A DNA stretch of 64,000 bases, taken from the NCBI GenBank assembly GCA_947627715.1, contig CANQXK010000003.1:62001-126000 (forward strand), read 5' to 3'. Both the position numbers and the translations under genes were made by a program. Position 1 is the stretch's first letter, and every line of letters starts with the position of its first letter. This document shows positions 7,204 to 15,773 of the stretch, one piece after another. The notes beneath the pieces were generated by a model, which did not search any database, was not told the DNA's origin, and saw only the letters and a program-made list of their open reading frames with translations. The stretch comes from an uncultured Oscillospiraceae bacterium (GTDB taxonomy: Bacteria > Bacillota > Clostridia > Oscillospirales > Oscillospiraceae).

Positions 7204-9038
7204 AAAATATGGATATTCTGGAGGCCCTGGAGGGCCTGGACAGTCGCACCCTTTGGGAGACGGACGAGCTGAGGCGGGCGAAAAAGAAAAGGAACAGCAT
7301 TTTCATCCGCTGGGCGGCCATGGCGGCCGCTCTTGCGGTGATCGTGGGCGTCACGGCCCTGACGCTGCCGAATCTCATGACGGGCAACGACACTCCCGAT
7401 CACTCCGTCGCGGACCCGACTTCCGACAGCTACTCCGACACAGTCCCCAGCAACCCGGAGACCGACGAAACACAGAGCCTTTCGGAAATGCCAAAAGAGC
7501 CCGCGACTTCGGACAAATATGGCTCACTCTCGGAGCTTCTGGCGTATCTCTCCCGCCATGACGACCACGGGGACGGGGACAGACAGGGATACAAAGGCGG
7601 GACCCTTGGCGCGCATCAGATGGACTCCGGCGCGAAAGCCCTGGCCTGGGGCGGGTATGTGTACTATGTCAGCGAATACACGCTCTATGTGGCATCAGTC
7701 GCCGGCGGGTCCGGAAGGGCGGTGGAGCTGGACACGGCGGTCCAGTCGCTTTTCCTGGTGGGCGGCCAGGACTCGCCGAAGTTAGTGGCTGTGGGGGACA
7801 GGGTATTCAAGCCGGGGCAGGCGGACGGCACATTTGACGACACCCTCTGGGCCTTGGCGCAGATCATGGACCTGACGGACCCGGCCTCCCCGGCTGTCAT
7901 CGAGACCATACGCCAGCGGGGCAGCCTGAAGGCGGCAATGCTGGACGACAGCGGGAAATACGTGACCCTGGTCACTACCGGCGGCCAGTGCGCCTGCGGC
8001 TGGACCGACATCACCGGCCAGGAGGGCTTCGTACCTGAGACCATCATTGACGGCCGGGAGTTCCTGCGCGGGGAAGAGGACATCCTCATCCTGGGCGAGC
8101 CCACACGCATAAGCTGGGCGGCGGTCACCACCTTTGCCCCCGGTGGGGAAACCCGGAGCCGGGTGCTCTACGGCAACATCGACACCATCCACTACGGTCC
8201 AGGATTCCTGGCAGCGGAGTGCAGGTATGAGGAGGCCACCGAACTCTACTTCTTCACACGCGGTGAAAATGTGCGCTACCAGGGTCGGCTGGGCCGGGAT
8301 GAGTTGGGGGACGCCCAGTTCCTGTCGGTCTCCATCCGCGACGGACTCTACCTGGCCGCCGGTGAGATGGGCCGGGGCTTAGCCGCTTGGACATATGATC
8401 CGAAGGGGGGCACAGAGCGTGTGACATATAGCCTGGAGGGCTTTAATGCCCCCATGCTTGTTGACGTGGTCTGGGAGGAGGATCGGGCACTGCTGACCGT
8501 GGACAATAGCGGCGATCCCCTGGGGGGCGCCAGGGTGCTGACGCTGGAACTCATGGATCTTACATTTTCCGACACGGGACTCTCCTTAGAGCAGGTCAAC
8601 GGCATTGACGGCGTTGTCTGGTCCAGCAACCCCATGGGCGAACTCAGCGCGTTCATCCCGCTGGGCGGCGGGAAATATCTCAGGTACGACGGTACGCCCC
8701 GGAGCTTCGACCTTATCTCCATCGGTGAAAGCGGCGCGGCGGTGGAGGCCGCGGAGCTGGGTAAGCTTCCTGAAGGAGGCCGCTATGACTTCACCTGGCG
8801 GCTCTACGGAGACGGGACAGTCGGTATCCTAACCATGTTTCCAGATGAGGATGGTCGGTTCAGCCGTGTCTCCTGGTCCTGGCGGGTCTACCGGCTTGAC
8901 GCGCAGGCCGGGACGATGGAGCTTGCCGGGGAGTACGCGCTGGACATCGCCGGCGCGTTCGGGAGCGTCCACGAGCCAATGGAGATCGACGGACAGCGTT
9001 ATGTGGCTACTTCCGGCGGACTTGTCCGCGTTGAGTAA
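7200..9038 (+). CDS. Membrane-anchored extracytoplasmic protein, probable anti-sigma partner with beta-propeller-like ectodomain
   Basis: 612 residues. The first 38 residues are cytoplasmic, charged and helical (DILEALEGLDSRTLWETDELRRAKKKR). One membrane segment follows (WAAMAAALAVIVGVTALTL, about 38-57), then a Ser/Thr/Asp-rich linker, then about 500 extracellular residues rich in beta strands with repeated G-D/Y-V-Y-x-V blocks. The sort of fold is that of secreted beta-propeller proteins (Beta_propel-like). The GTG start is coupled to the sigma gene, so the short cytoplasmic part is inferred to bind the sigma factor and the ectodomain to sense a signal. No known anti-sigma zinc motif is visible; the fold call is uncertain. 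Confidence 0.6.
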   Translation: MKNMDILEALEGLDSRTLWETDELRRAKKKRNSIFIRWAAMAAALAVIVGVTALTLPNLMTGNDTPDHSVADPTSDSYSDTVPSNPETDETQSLSEMPKEPATSDKYGSLSELLAYLSRHDDHGDGDRQGYKGGTLGAHQMDSGAKALAWGGYVYYVSEYTLYVASVAGGSGRAVELDTAVQSLFLVGGQDSPKLVAVGDRVFKPGQADGTFDDTLWALAQIMDLTDPASPAVIETIRQRGSLKAAMLDDSGKYVTLVTTGGQCACGWTDITGQEGFVPETIIDGREFLRGEEDILILGEPTRISWAAVTTFAPGGETRSRVLYGNIDTIHYGPGFLAAECRYEEATELYFFTRGENVRYQGRLGRDELGDAQFLSVSIRDGLYLAAGEMGRGLAAWTYDPKGGTERVTYSLEGFNAPMLVDVVWEEDRALLTVDNSGDPLGGARVLTLELMDLTFSDTGLSLEQVNGIDGVVWSSNPMGELSAFIPLGGGKYLRYDGTPRSFDLISIGESGAAVEAAELGKLPEGGRYDFTWRLYGDGTVGILTMFPDEDGRFSRVSWSWRVYRLDAQAGTMELAGEYALDIAGAFGSVHEPMEIDGQRYVATSGGLVRVE

Positions 9039-9100
9039 AACGATTTGATCGAAAGCTAAAGAGAGGTCCCCCCATGTAGGGACCTCTCTTTGCGTGTAGA

Positions 9101-9601
9101 ATGACTACGGCCCTTTCATTGGCCGCCCCGCCGCGGTTTGATTTGGACGAGGAAAACAAGACCATCTCCGTCACCAAACAATACATCCGCAATCCCGACG
9201 GCACACGTGTCCTCACTGAACCTAAAACCGAGACCTCCATCCGCCAGGTGTCCATCCCACAAGCCGCCGTGGATCTCCTCAAAGAGGAACACGCCAAGCA
9301 CCCGGATAACAAATATATGTTCCCCTCACCCTTGACCGGGGAGATGTACCACCCGGATTCGGTGGTGAACATCCAGGAGAAGCTCCTCAAAGCCGCAGGG
9401 CTTGAGCATATCCGTTTCCACGACCTCCGCCACACATTCGCCACAACAGCCCTCCAGAACGGGGTGGACGTCAAAACCGTCTCCACCATGCTGGGCCACT
9501 ACGACGCCGGATTCACCCTCCGCACTTACACCCACGCCACAAGACAGATGCAGGACAAGGCCGCCGAGACGATGGGGAATTTCATGGAGCAGGTGATGTA
9601 A
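9101..9601 (+). pseudogene. Truncated tyrosine integrase (catalytic C-terminal part)
   Basis: About 155 recognisable residues from FDLDEENKTISVTKQ onward, with the C-terminal catalytic set of phage/Tn916-type integrases: HDLRH (H and R), LGHY (H) and the tyrosine in RTYTHAT. The N-terminal arm-binding and core-binding domains and the first catalytic arginine (normally in a GLRRGE-like motif) are missing, about 230 residues short of a complete integrase. It lies directly in front of inverted repeats and the tRNA-Thr attachment repeat. It is therefore read as the relic of an older element that used the same tRNA. Confidence 0.85.
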
Positions 9602-9613
9602 GTAAAAGAAACC

Positions 9614-9646
9614 AAAAGCACCGGGCACATCATGCCCGGTGCTTTT
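9614..9646 (+). terminator. Rho-independent terminator after the integrase remnant
   Basis: Perfect 14-bp inverted repeat AAAAGCACCGGGCA / TGCCCGGTGCTTTT with a 5-base loop and T-run, usable on either strand. Confidence 0.8.
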
Positions 9647-9661
9647 GCGTCCTATCCCGTA

Positions 9662-9707
9662 GTGGGTCAGTGTGTGGGTCGCCCGGTTGACCCACACTTT
9701 GACCCAC
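9662..9707. repeat. Long inverted repeat of GTGGGTCA motifs, probable integrase arm sites of the older element
   Basis: GTGGGTCA-gt-GTGTGGGTC (left arm, 9662-9680) is mirrored by GACCCACAC-tt-TGACCCAC (right arm, 9689-9707). Four copies of the GTGGGTC/GACCCAC unit beside an integrase relic and an att core resemble arm-type binding sites. Function is inferred. Confidence 0.5.
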
Positions 9708-9730
9708 ATCTTTTCACCCAAATTTACAAC

Positions 9731-9766
9731 AAAAAGTCCCCGAAATCGTGAGATTTCGGGGACTTT
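9731..9766 (-). terminator. Terminator abutting the left att repeat, probable original tRNA-Thr terminator
   Basis: AAAAAGTCCCCGAAATC-gtga-GATTTCGGGGACTTTTT is a perfect 17-bp stem. It directly abuts the 46-bp duplicate of the tRNA-Thr 3' end. Before integration of the 9.1-kb element it would have stood just downstream of the tRNA. Confidence 0.7.
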
Positions 9767-9812
9767 TTGGAGCTGCTACCCAGATTCGAACTGGGGACCT
9801 CATCCTTACCAA
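9767..9812 (-). repeat. Left attachment site: 46-bp duplicate of the tRNA-Thr 3' end
   Basis: Identical over 46 bp to 18885-18930, which is the 3' part of the intact tRNA-Thr gene (T arm, acceptor 3' strand and CCA). Identity stops sharply on both sides. This marks the left boundary of the integrated element 9813-18930. Confidence 0.93.
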
Positions 9813-10115
9813 AACTCGCTGAAATACAATATATTGTGTATAACGCCTCATTTTAACTATATATAGCACAACATATTGTGATTCGCTCATATTTGCGCTT
9901 GATGTAGCTTTTCGCCGTGTTTTATGCCGTTTCGCGCCGCCTCGCCGTGTGTTCCGGCTTGCCGAGTTAGGTTATTGTTAGGTTTTTGTCCCACCCCTGG
10001 GGATATTTGGAAGTCAAAAATTTTCTGATTGACCCCTTTGATTAGCCGACCAACTTGAAAAGGATTTTGAATAATTCGGGATTATATAAAAGGATTTTGC
10101 GCTCCACCGGGAGCG
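9813..10115. other. Left end of the element: repeats, no gene
   Basis: Contains two near-identical inverted motifs (CAATATATTGTG near 9827 and CAACATATTGTG near 9869) and a direct repeat GTTAGGTTATTGTTAGGTTTTT (9966-9987) that has a counterpart at the right end (18754-18774). No open frame with a start and ribosome binding site was found. Confidence 0.6.
9966..9987 (+). repeat. Tandem GTTAGGTT motifs, candidate left arm-type integrase sites
   Basis: Two GTTAGGTT units 12 bp apart, matched by the same pair in the same orientation at 18754-18774 close to the other att site. Paired short direct repeats near both att cores are the usual form of arm sites for tyrosine integrases with an N-terminal arm-binding domain, such as the one at 17343. 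Confidence 0.5.
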
Positions 10116-10727
10116 TTATTTTTTTGCCCTGTTAACGGGATTGCCGTCCCCGGCCTCCGGCGCAGGGATTCTCCCATATTCCAGTCTCAGCTTACGTTCT
10201 CTCTCCTGCACATACCCTTTTGGATATACGTCGTATTCATCAAACGGCATTATATCTGGGCCGGTTTGAGATAATGTTTCTTTGTATTTTTTCTGTAAAT
10301 CTTTAACCCACAACTCTGCCACATATTCCGGGAGACCTTTGGCCCGATACTCTTCGACCTCTTTCATATCCCGCAAATAATCGCTTATGGGCTGCGCTAT
10401 TCTCAAAGACCATATTCCGTCCCCTGATGTAACCGGGGACAGATTGAAAACGTCCATAATCGTTGTGATTGCCATTATATCATCATCTGGCAAGTACTCG
10501 CTCATACCAACTAAATAATCAAGTGTAATGTGGAGGGCTTTAGCGAGCTTTATAAGGCTTTCGATAGATGCCCCTTCAGGCATTGCGCCACTCTTCCATT
10601 TGCTGATTGTGGATTCCTGTACGCCCATTGCTTTTGCGAGTTGGTATCCCTTGATGCCTCTTTCGTCCATAACTTTAGTCATCTGCTCCGATACAGTTGC
10701 AGAGATGCTACCATTAACAAATGCCAT
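10116..10727 (-). CDS. XRE-family repressor of the integrative element
   Basis: 203 residues. A Cro/CI-type helix-turn-helix lies at about residues 14-68 (KVMDERGIKGYQLAKAMGVQESTISKWKSGAMPEGASIESLIKLAKALHITLDYLVG). The C-terminal 130 residues have no peptidase motif, so it is not a self-cleaving LexA/CI form. It is divergent from the replication block starting at 10937, the usual place of the immunity repressor. The ribosome binding site AGGAGG lies just upstream of the start. Confidence 0.75.
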   Translation of the reverse strand: MAFVNGSISATVSEQMTKVMDERGIKGYQLAKAMGVQESTISKWKSGAMPEGASIESLIKLAKALHITLDYLVGMSEYLPDDDIMAITTIMDVFNLSPVTSGDGIWSLRIAQPISDYLRDMKEVEEYRAKGLPEYVAELWVKDLQKKYKETLSQTGPDIMPFDEYDVYPKGYVQERERKLRLEYGRIPAPEAGDGNPVNRAKK

Positions 10728-10936
10728 GTTGTTTCCTCCTACAAAGGTATATTTCCTTATATATTATAAATTGCCTTATGAGGAAAGTCAACAACAATTA
10801 TTAAAATTATTGTCTCTTAAATCATTTCCTTTCTCTAAAATATTATTGACTTGCCCAGTGATTACATTTCTTGCTTTTATGAGCTATACTTTCACTATGG
10901 TTGGCCAACCAAAATGATATGATTGGAGGGCTTAAC

Positions 10937-11122
10937 GTGCCAAACAGTGAAATCAAACAGGCAATTCGGAAACACCGACTTTACCAGTATGAGGTTGCGA
11001 CTGAGGCCGGAATTAGCGAATATACCCTTTGCGTCTGGCTGCGTCACGAGCTGGAGCCGGAGCGCAAGCAGAGGGTGATGGAGGCGATTGAGCGCCTGTC
11101 AGACAGGAGGGCTGAGCCTTGA
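10937..11122 (+). CDS. Small helix-turn-helix protein
   Basis: 61 residues from the GTG start at 10937, chosen because GGAGGG lies at the right distance (10925-10930). The sequence VPNSEIKQAIRKHRLYQYEVATEAGISEYTLCVWLRHELEPERKQRVMEAIERLSD is a compact XRE-type HTH. It is the first gene of the rightward operon and probably its early regulator (Cro-like). Confidence 0.6.
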   Translation: MPNSEIKQAIRKHRLYQYEVATEAGISEYTLCVWLRHELEPERKQRVMEAIERLSDRRAEP

Positions 11123-11295
11123 CCACCACACCTTATGTTGGCTTTAAGGAGGCCGCTGCACGGTCAGGGCTGTCTATCTACTTCTGGCGGCGAGCTGTGG
11201 CAGAGGGGCGCGTCCCGCACATTCGGAGCGGTACAAAAATCTTCATCGACTATGAGAGAGCGATTGCCAAGCTCAGGGAAGGTGAGACGGCTTGA
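11119..11295 (+). CDS. Excisionase-like winged HTH protein
   Basis: 58 residues from TTG at 11119 behind AGGAGGG. The sequence YVGFKEAAARSGLSIYFWRRAVAEGRVPHIRSGTKIFIDYERAIAKL has the form of DNA-binding excisionase/MerR-like HTH_17 proteins (VGFKEAA ... G-x-I-x-x-x-R-x-G-x-KI-x-I). It overlaps both neighbouring genes by a few bases. It probably controls excision with the integrase at 17343, or acts as an operon regulator. Confidence 0.6.
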   Translation: MTTTPYVGFKEAAARSGLSIYFWRRAVAEGRVPHIRSGTKIFIDYERAIAKLREGETA

Positions 11296-11897
11296 TTGAC
11301 GTATTCAAAGAAGTACGGGAACGTGTTTCAGCCGAGGACGCCGCAAGACATTACGGGGTTGAGGTGAGAAATCACAAGGCGCTGTGTCCGTTCCATTCCG
11401 AGCGGACGGCCTCTCTCAGCTTCAAGGGCGGACGCTACCACTGTTTCGGTTGCGGAGCTGGCGGAGACAGCATCGACTTCACCTCACGGCTTTTGAGCCT
11501 TGACCCGCTGGGCGCTGTCCGAGAACTTAACCGGGCGTTTGCGCTGTGTCTACCCCTGGACAGGGAACCGACAGGGGAGGAACGCAGAGCGGCCCGGAGA
11601 CGGCGGGAGAGCATTGAGACACGCTGGGAATTTGAACGATGGCGAGCTGAGACCCTTGACTTGCTGACCGACGCTTACCGGGAGGGCTATCAGGTGGAAC
11701 TATACAAATCCATCGTGGAGATGACCGACACCGAGATTACGGCGGTTACATGGCTGCCCGCGCTGGATTACTGGATTGACCTCCTGGCTAACGGAACCTT
11801 AACGGAGCAGATGGGAGTATTCCGCGACAGGGAGGGGGTGAAGAAGCGATGTCAGATGATTTTGGACGGTTTGAGGATGAAATCCGAAACGGCTTGA
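11292..11897 (+). CDS. CHC2 zinc-finger primase-like protein
   Basis: 201 residues from TTG at 11292. The N-terminal zinc finger of DnaG-type primases is plain: YGVEVRNHKALCPFHSERTASLSFKGGRYHCFGCGAGGDSIDF (C-x2-H ... C-x2-C, about residues 21-63). The rest is helical and there is no TOPRIM catalytic domain, so alone it cannot be a full primase. It overlaps the DUF3987 gene, and the two probably form the element's replication initiator, as in many satellites and prophages. Confidence 0.8.
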   Translation: MIDVFKEVRERVSAEDAARHYGVEVRNHKALCPFHSERTASLSFKGGRYHCFGCGAGGDSIDFTSRLLSLDPLGAVRELNRAFALCLPLDREPTGEERRAARRRRESIETRWEFERWRAETLDLLTDAYREGYQVELYKSIVEMTDTEITAVTWLPALDYWIDLLANGTLTEQMGVFRDREGVKKRCQMILDGLRMKSETA

Positions 11898-13366
11898 ACG
11901 GAGACAACGCCGCCCAAGACTGGGACTCACCCATGCCGTTTTCCAACGTGGAGACGCTGCCCTTCCCCGTGGAGAGCCTACCGGGGCCGCTGATGGCGTT
12001 TGTTGAACACTTGTCAGAGACTACGCAGACGCCGGAGGAAATGTCCGCCTTATTGGGGTTGGGCGTCCTTGCAACGGCATTTCAGCCCAAGTTTGACGTA
12101 CAGATTAATGCGGATTGGACAGAGCCTCTATGCCTATATACCGTGGCTGTTGCGCCACCGGCGGAGCGCAAGTCCGCTGTGATTGCCGCCTTGACACGCC
12201 CTGTCTATGAGTACGAGGAAGAACGCAGGACAGCGGAGGCCGGGGACATAGCCCGGAACCAGACGGAGAGGGCGTTGCTGGAGGGCCGCTTGCAAGCGGT
12301 AAAGCAACAGGCGGCCCGTGGTAAAGAGGGCGGCGCTTTGGCACGTCAGGAGGCTCTTGACCTCTCCGCCCAACTTGCGGAATTTCAGGAGCTACACCCA
12401 TTCAGGCTGCTTGCTGACGACAGCACGCCGGAAAAGTTGGCGGAGCTTATGTCGTCTCAGGGAGGGTGTATCACGGTTTGCAGCGCCGAGGGAGGCGTCT
12501 TTGATGCACTCACGGGGCGCTACGATAACAAGGGAGGGCTGGATGTTTACCTCAAAGGCCACGCCGGAGACCCGATACTCGTTGACCGTATAGGCCGAGG
12601 CGCAAACTCCATTCCACACCCCCGGTTGACGATGATGTTGACCGTACAACCCGAAGTGCTAAACGGCCTTATGAGCAACACGACATTCCGAGGCCGGGGA
12701 CTGTGTGGACGTTTCCTCTATGCTATTTGCCAAAGCAAGGTGGGCCACCGTAAAGTCTCGCCGTCACCGATGCCGGAGAAGGTAAAGACCGACTACCGGG
12801 CATTTGTCCGCCGTATCCTGTCAATGCCGTACAAAGGGACAATCACGATGTCCCCGGAGGCTGGCAAGCTCAGAGAATCCTATCAGGAGTACATAGAGAA
12901 CAAACTGGGCGACGGCTGGGAGAGCTTGAGGGACTGGGGCGGAAAGCTCGTTGGAGCGATGGTCAGGATTGCGGCCCTCATTCACGCCGCAGAGATACAG
13001 GGAGACCCCACACTCATGCCGATAAGCGTCGATACCGTGGGAGCCGCTATCAACATTGCCGAGTTTCTGTCAACTCATGCCGAGGCCGCCTATCAGGTTA
13101 TGGGAGGCGACCCGGAAATTGCCAATGCTCAGTACGTCTGGAGGAGGCTGGAGAACTCAGGGAAAGACGAAATCAGCAAGCGCGACCTTTTCCGGCTGTG
13201 CCGGGGACGGTTTAAGCGAGCCGATGAAATTGATGCACCTTTGCGTGTCCTCACGGAATACGGCTATGTCCGCATTGAGGTAACGGAGCGGGACGGAGCC
13301 GGACGGAAAGCAAGCCCGGTTATCACGGTGAACCCGCTAACCACTGGACACAATGGACATAATTGA
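11849..13366 (+). CDS. DUF3987 replication protein
   Basis: 505 residues. It has the pattern of the DUF3987 (YfjI-like) family: an N-terminal SALLGLGVLATAFQPKFDVQINADWTEPLCLYTVAVAPPAERKSAV (about residues 62-110, with a degenerate P-loop-like APPAERKS), the middle block DSTPEKLAELMSSQGG and AEGGVFDALTGRYDNKGGLDVYLKGHAGDPILVDR, and a C-terminal winged-helix-like part. The family accompanies primases on phages and islands and is thought to be helicase-like. Overlap with the upstream primase indicates coupled translation. Confidence 0.8.
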   Translation: MSDDFGRFEDEIRNGLNGDNAAQDWDSPMPFSNVETLPFPVESLPGPLMAFVEHLSETTQTPEEMSALLGLGVLATAFQPKFDVQINADWTEPLCLYTVAVAPPAERKSAVIAALTRPVYEYEEERRTAEAGDIARNQTERALLEGRLQAVKQQAARGKEGGALARQEALDLSAQLAEFQELHPFRLLADDSTPEKLAELMSSQGGCITVCSAEGGVFDALTGRYDNKGGLDVYLKGHAGDPILVDRIGRGANSIPHPRLTMMLTVQPEVLNGLMSNTTFRGRGLCGRFLYAICQSKVGHRKVSPSPMPEKVKTDYRAFVRRILSMPYKGTITMSPEAGKLRESYQEYIENKLGDGWESLRDWGGKLVGAMVRIAALIHAAEIQGDPTLMPISVDTVGAAINIAEFLSTHAEAAYQVMGGDPEIANAQYVWRRLENSGKDEISKRDLFRLCRGRFKRADEIDAPLRVLTEYGYVRIEVTERDGAGRKASPVITVNPLTTGHNGHN

Positions 13367-13440
13367 CAGAATTGAGGTTTTGTCCAATTAGTCCATTTTG
13401 TCCACACGATTACAATTCCAACGAAACGAGGGGAGCAATT

Positions 13441-13653
13441 ATGAATCAAAGCGAATCTATTGAAATTCAGCGGACACCCGAATTTCTTGAGGCCGCCAAG
13501 CGGTTAAGCAATTTTATAAGCGGTTTACCCTTGAGCAAAGAGCAAAACGACCATCTTGTGCGCGAGATGGTTGGACAAATCCAACTTGCCGAGAGAGCCG
13601 CATTCATGCAGGGGTTTGAATTTGGACTGGAGTGGGAAGGAGGTGAAGATTGA
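13441..13653 (+). CDS. Small hypothetical protein of the element
   Basis: 70 residues, acidic and helical (SIEIQRTPEFLEAAKRLSNFISGLPLSKEQNDHLVREMVGQIQLAERAAFMQGFEFGLEWEGGED). It starts at ATG 13441 behind GAGGGGAGC. Its stop overlaps the next start (TTGATG). It resembles short helical proteins common in clostridial prophages, but no function is known to me. Confidence 0.6.
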   Translation: MNQSESIEIQRTPEFLEAAKRLSNFISGLPLSKEQNDHLVREMVGQIQLAERAAFMQGFEFGLEWEGGED

Positions 13654-14234
13654 TGACTAACAAGGGTAAAAATCTACCGGCGCAAAGTTTCAATGAAATG
13701 GTAGAAACTGGGGAGCAGCAGCGGAAAAACTCAAAGCTCTATAAGGCTGAGAGCGCCGCTTTTGTGGATGAGCGGTTGTCCGACCTTCTTAAACGGACTA
13801 CCGCCGAGCTTGCCGAGGCCGCGACCACGGAGCCGGTCAGTTTGCAGGACACCGCCAATGTAAAGAGCCGAACGATTCTATATCTGAGAGCTTGCGAGGC
13901 CGCCTCCTGTTTCCCGTCTTTTGCCGGTTTAGCCCGTTCAATGGGCCTGTCCAGACAGACATTATATGATGCCATCTGGCGCAAATCTCCACCCGCTACG
14001 GCGGCATGGCTGGAGGTTTGCCGGGACACCTTCAGCGACATTTTAGCCGAGAGCGCATTGAGAAACAACTGCAACAGCATTGTGAGCATTTTCTTACAAA
14101 AGGCCGTATATGGGCTTAGAGAGACCACCACGATTGAACTGACGCAACCGGCCTCTAACGGACTTCTCGACCCCGTGACAGATGCCGAGGAACGCCACAG
14201 GCGCATTGAGAGCGCCGTTGTAGATGACGAATAA
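13653..14234 (+). CDS. Terminase small-subunit-like HTH protein
   Basis: 193 residues from ATG 13653 behind AAGGAGGTGA. The core CFPSFAGLARSMGLSRQTLYDAIWRKSPPATAAWLEVCRDTFSDILAESALRNNCNSIVSIFLQKAVYGLRET has the order seen in small terminases of Gram-positive phages: an HTH that binds DNA, then a helical block ending in a GTIFxLKNxFGxxD-like stretch. Satellites of the PICI type carry such a gene to divert packaging. No large terminase is present here. The alternative is a plain regulatory HTH protein. Confidence 0.5.
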   Translation: MTNKGKNLPAQSFNEMVETGEQQRKNSKLYKAESAAFVDERLSDLLKRTTAELAEAATTEPVSLQDTANVKSRTILYLRACEAASCFPSFAGLARSMGLSRQTLYDAIWRKSPPATAAWLEVCRDTFSDILAESALRNNCNSIVSIFLQKAVYGLRETTTIELTQPASNGLLDPVTDAEERHRRIESAVVDDE

Positions 14235-14263
14235 CAATTATACTTTGAAAGGATGATTTACAC

Positions 14264-15307
14264 ATGAGTAATACATTAAAGGATTTTGCAGACATCATTG
14301 AAGGAAGCACCAGAGGCATGAAAATCGATAAATCTCTGACGTTGAGGGCATGGCATGAAAGAGCCGTGGCGGTGCGCGGAGCTGTCCTCCAGCTCAAGTC
14401 TGAGAGAAACGCCAAGCTCAAAAAAGCAAATGATAATTACAAAGGGGCCGCCCTTGAGGCCGCCGTCACCGCCGCGAACAATGAATTTGATACCGCCGTG
14501 AGGCTTGCAACAGAAAAAATCGAGGCAGACCTTGAAAGCGTCCTTGCAAGTAAGCGCCGCGCATGGAGTAAGGCAAACACCGCCCCGTCCGCCGATATGG
14601 TGAATATGCTGACGGCATTACAAATGAGAGGCGGCGACCTCACGGCTGGCGAGATCGTTGCCACAGTGGAACAGCTGAACGGAAACGCTGTTGCTATGAG
14701 GACGCTCAAGAGCATTTGTAAACGTGCCGGATTAATCATCCCAGAATTTATCGGCGTTGACCCGGAACGGTTTGACAACGATATGGAGAGAGCCGAACAA
14801 TACGCACGGAACGGAATAACAAGCCTTGATAAAGACCCAAGCGAACTGCAATATCTGGAGCGCCTGTTTTGGCTGAAACCCGGAGAGGGCCTTGACGCTG
14901 AATATTTTAAGCCGCTGGATTCTACCACGCTGACAACCGCAATGATAAGCAAAGCGGAGCCGGGAGATTCCAACAAAGGAAGGGCTGGCAAAAGCACCAC
15001 GGGAACCCCCGGCCCCACCTCCGGCGATAAATGGGTGAGGCTGACGTATCAGGGGAACGCCTCAGTTATCAGCCTTGCGGAGCAATTCGGGGTAGACACA
15101 AAGGACATTGAAAAGGCAAACCCCGGCGTTGACGTGAAGAACCTTCGCATGGGTGACAAAATCAATATTCCATCGACCCGCCTGAAAAACTGGAGTGGAT
15201 TGGTGGACGCTATTGACCCGGCAACCGTGGAGGTTATCGACAGGCCGGTTGAGGAAGTCCCGGAGGACTTTGGAGAATTTCAAGACCTGACCACCGCGCA
15301 GAAGTGA
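14264..15307 (+). CDS. LysM-domain protein of unknown function
   Basis: 347 residues without a signal peptide. Residues 1-110 form a charged helical region with coiled-coil character (KSERNAKLKKANDNYKGAALEAAVTAANNEFDTAVRLATEKIEADLESVLASK). A folded middle part follows, then a Gly/Thr/Pro linker (about 233-250), and a LysM module near 258-300 (NASVISLAEQFGVDTKDIEKANPGVDVKNLRMGDKINIPS). LysM normally binds peptidoglycan; here it is on a cytoplasmic-type protein downstream of a terminase-like gene, so a role in virion or tail assembly is possible. Not recognised beyond LysM. Confidence 0.6.
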   Translation: MSNTLKDFADIIEGSTRGMKIDKSLTLRAWHERAVAVRGAVLQLKSERNAKLKKANDNYKGAALEAAVTAANNEFDTAVRLATEKIEADLESVLASKRRAWSKANTAPSADMVNMLTALQMRGGDLTAGEIVATVEQLNGNAVAMRTLKSICKRAGLIIPEFIGVDPERFDNDMERAEQYARNGITSLDKDPSELQYLERLFWLKPGEGLDAEYFKPLDSTTLTTAMISKAEPGDSNKGRAGKSTTGTPGPTSGDKWVRLTYQGNASVISLAEQFGVDTKDIEKANPGVDVKNLRMGDKINIPSTRLKNWSGLVDAIDPATVEVIDRPVEEVPEDFGEFQDLTTAQK

Positions 15308-15645
15308 GGGGCAATATGGAAATCAATTCAAATCACAGCGAGCTTACCCCCGCCGAGAAGGGCCGTATCACACGCAGGGAGAACGCCGAAAAGAGGGCGC
15401 AATGGCGGGCGGAGCATGACCGGCAAGAGTCCGAGGATAAAGCACGGATCGCTGACCTTATGCGCGGTATTGTAGACGATACCGGCGAGGAACGAAAGAC
15501 CCGCCTGTTTGCCGCCGTGGTACTCAACGGGATAATGGGCCGCCCATACTTTTCAAGCGCCGTGGAAAGTCTGCTGCGGACTGAGCCGGACATTCAGGCG
15601 TTTCGTGACGCCGTGGAGGAAATCAAAGCAGAGCGGGACAACTGA
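15304..15645 (+). CDS. Hypothetical charged helical protein
   Basis: 113 residues from GTG 15304, or 109 from ATG 15316, which has AGGGG at 15308-15312. It overlaps the preceding gene. The sequence is highly charged and helical (LTPAEKGRITRRENAEKRAQWRAEHDRQESEDKARIADLMRGIVDDTGEERKTRLFAAVVLNGIMGRP). No recognised domain. It is the last gene of the rightward block. Confidence 0.55.
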   Translation: MRGNMEINSNHSELTPAEKGRITRRENAEKRAQWRAEHDRQESEDKARIADLMRGIVDDTGEERKTRLFAAVVLNGIMGRPYFSSAVESLLRTEPDIQAFRDAVEEIKAERDN

Positions 15646-15773
15646 CGGACTAATTGGACTAAATGGACAGAATAGCCAAAAAAGTGAATTGTGTCCATTG
15701 TGTCCATACTGTCCACACATTCCATAGTTTCAATGGTGGGGCCGAGGGTAATTCGCCCCCGGCCCCTTGCCGG

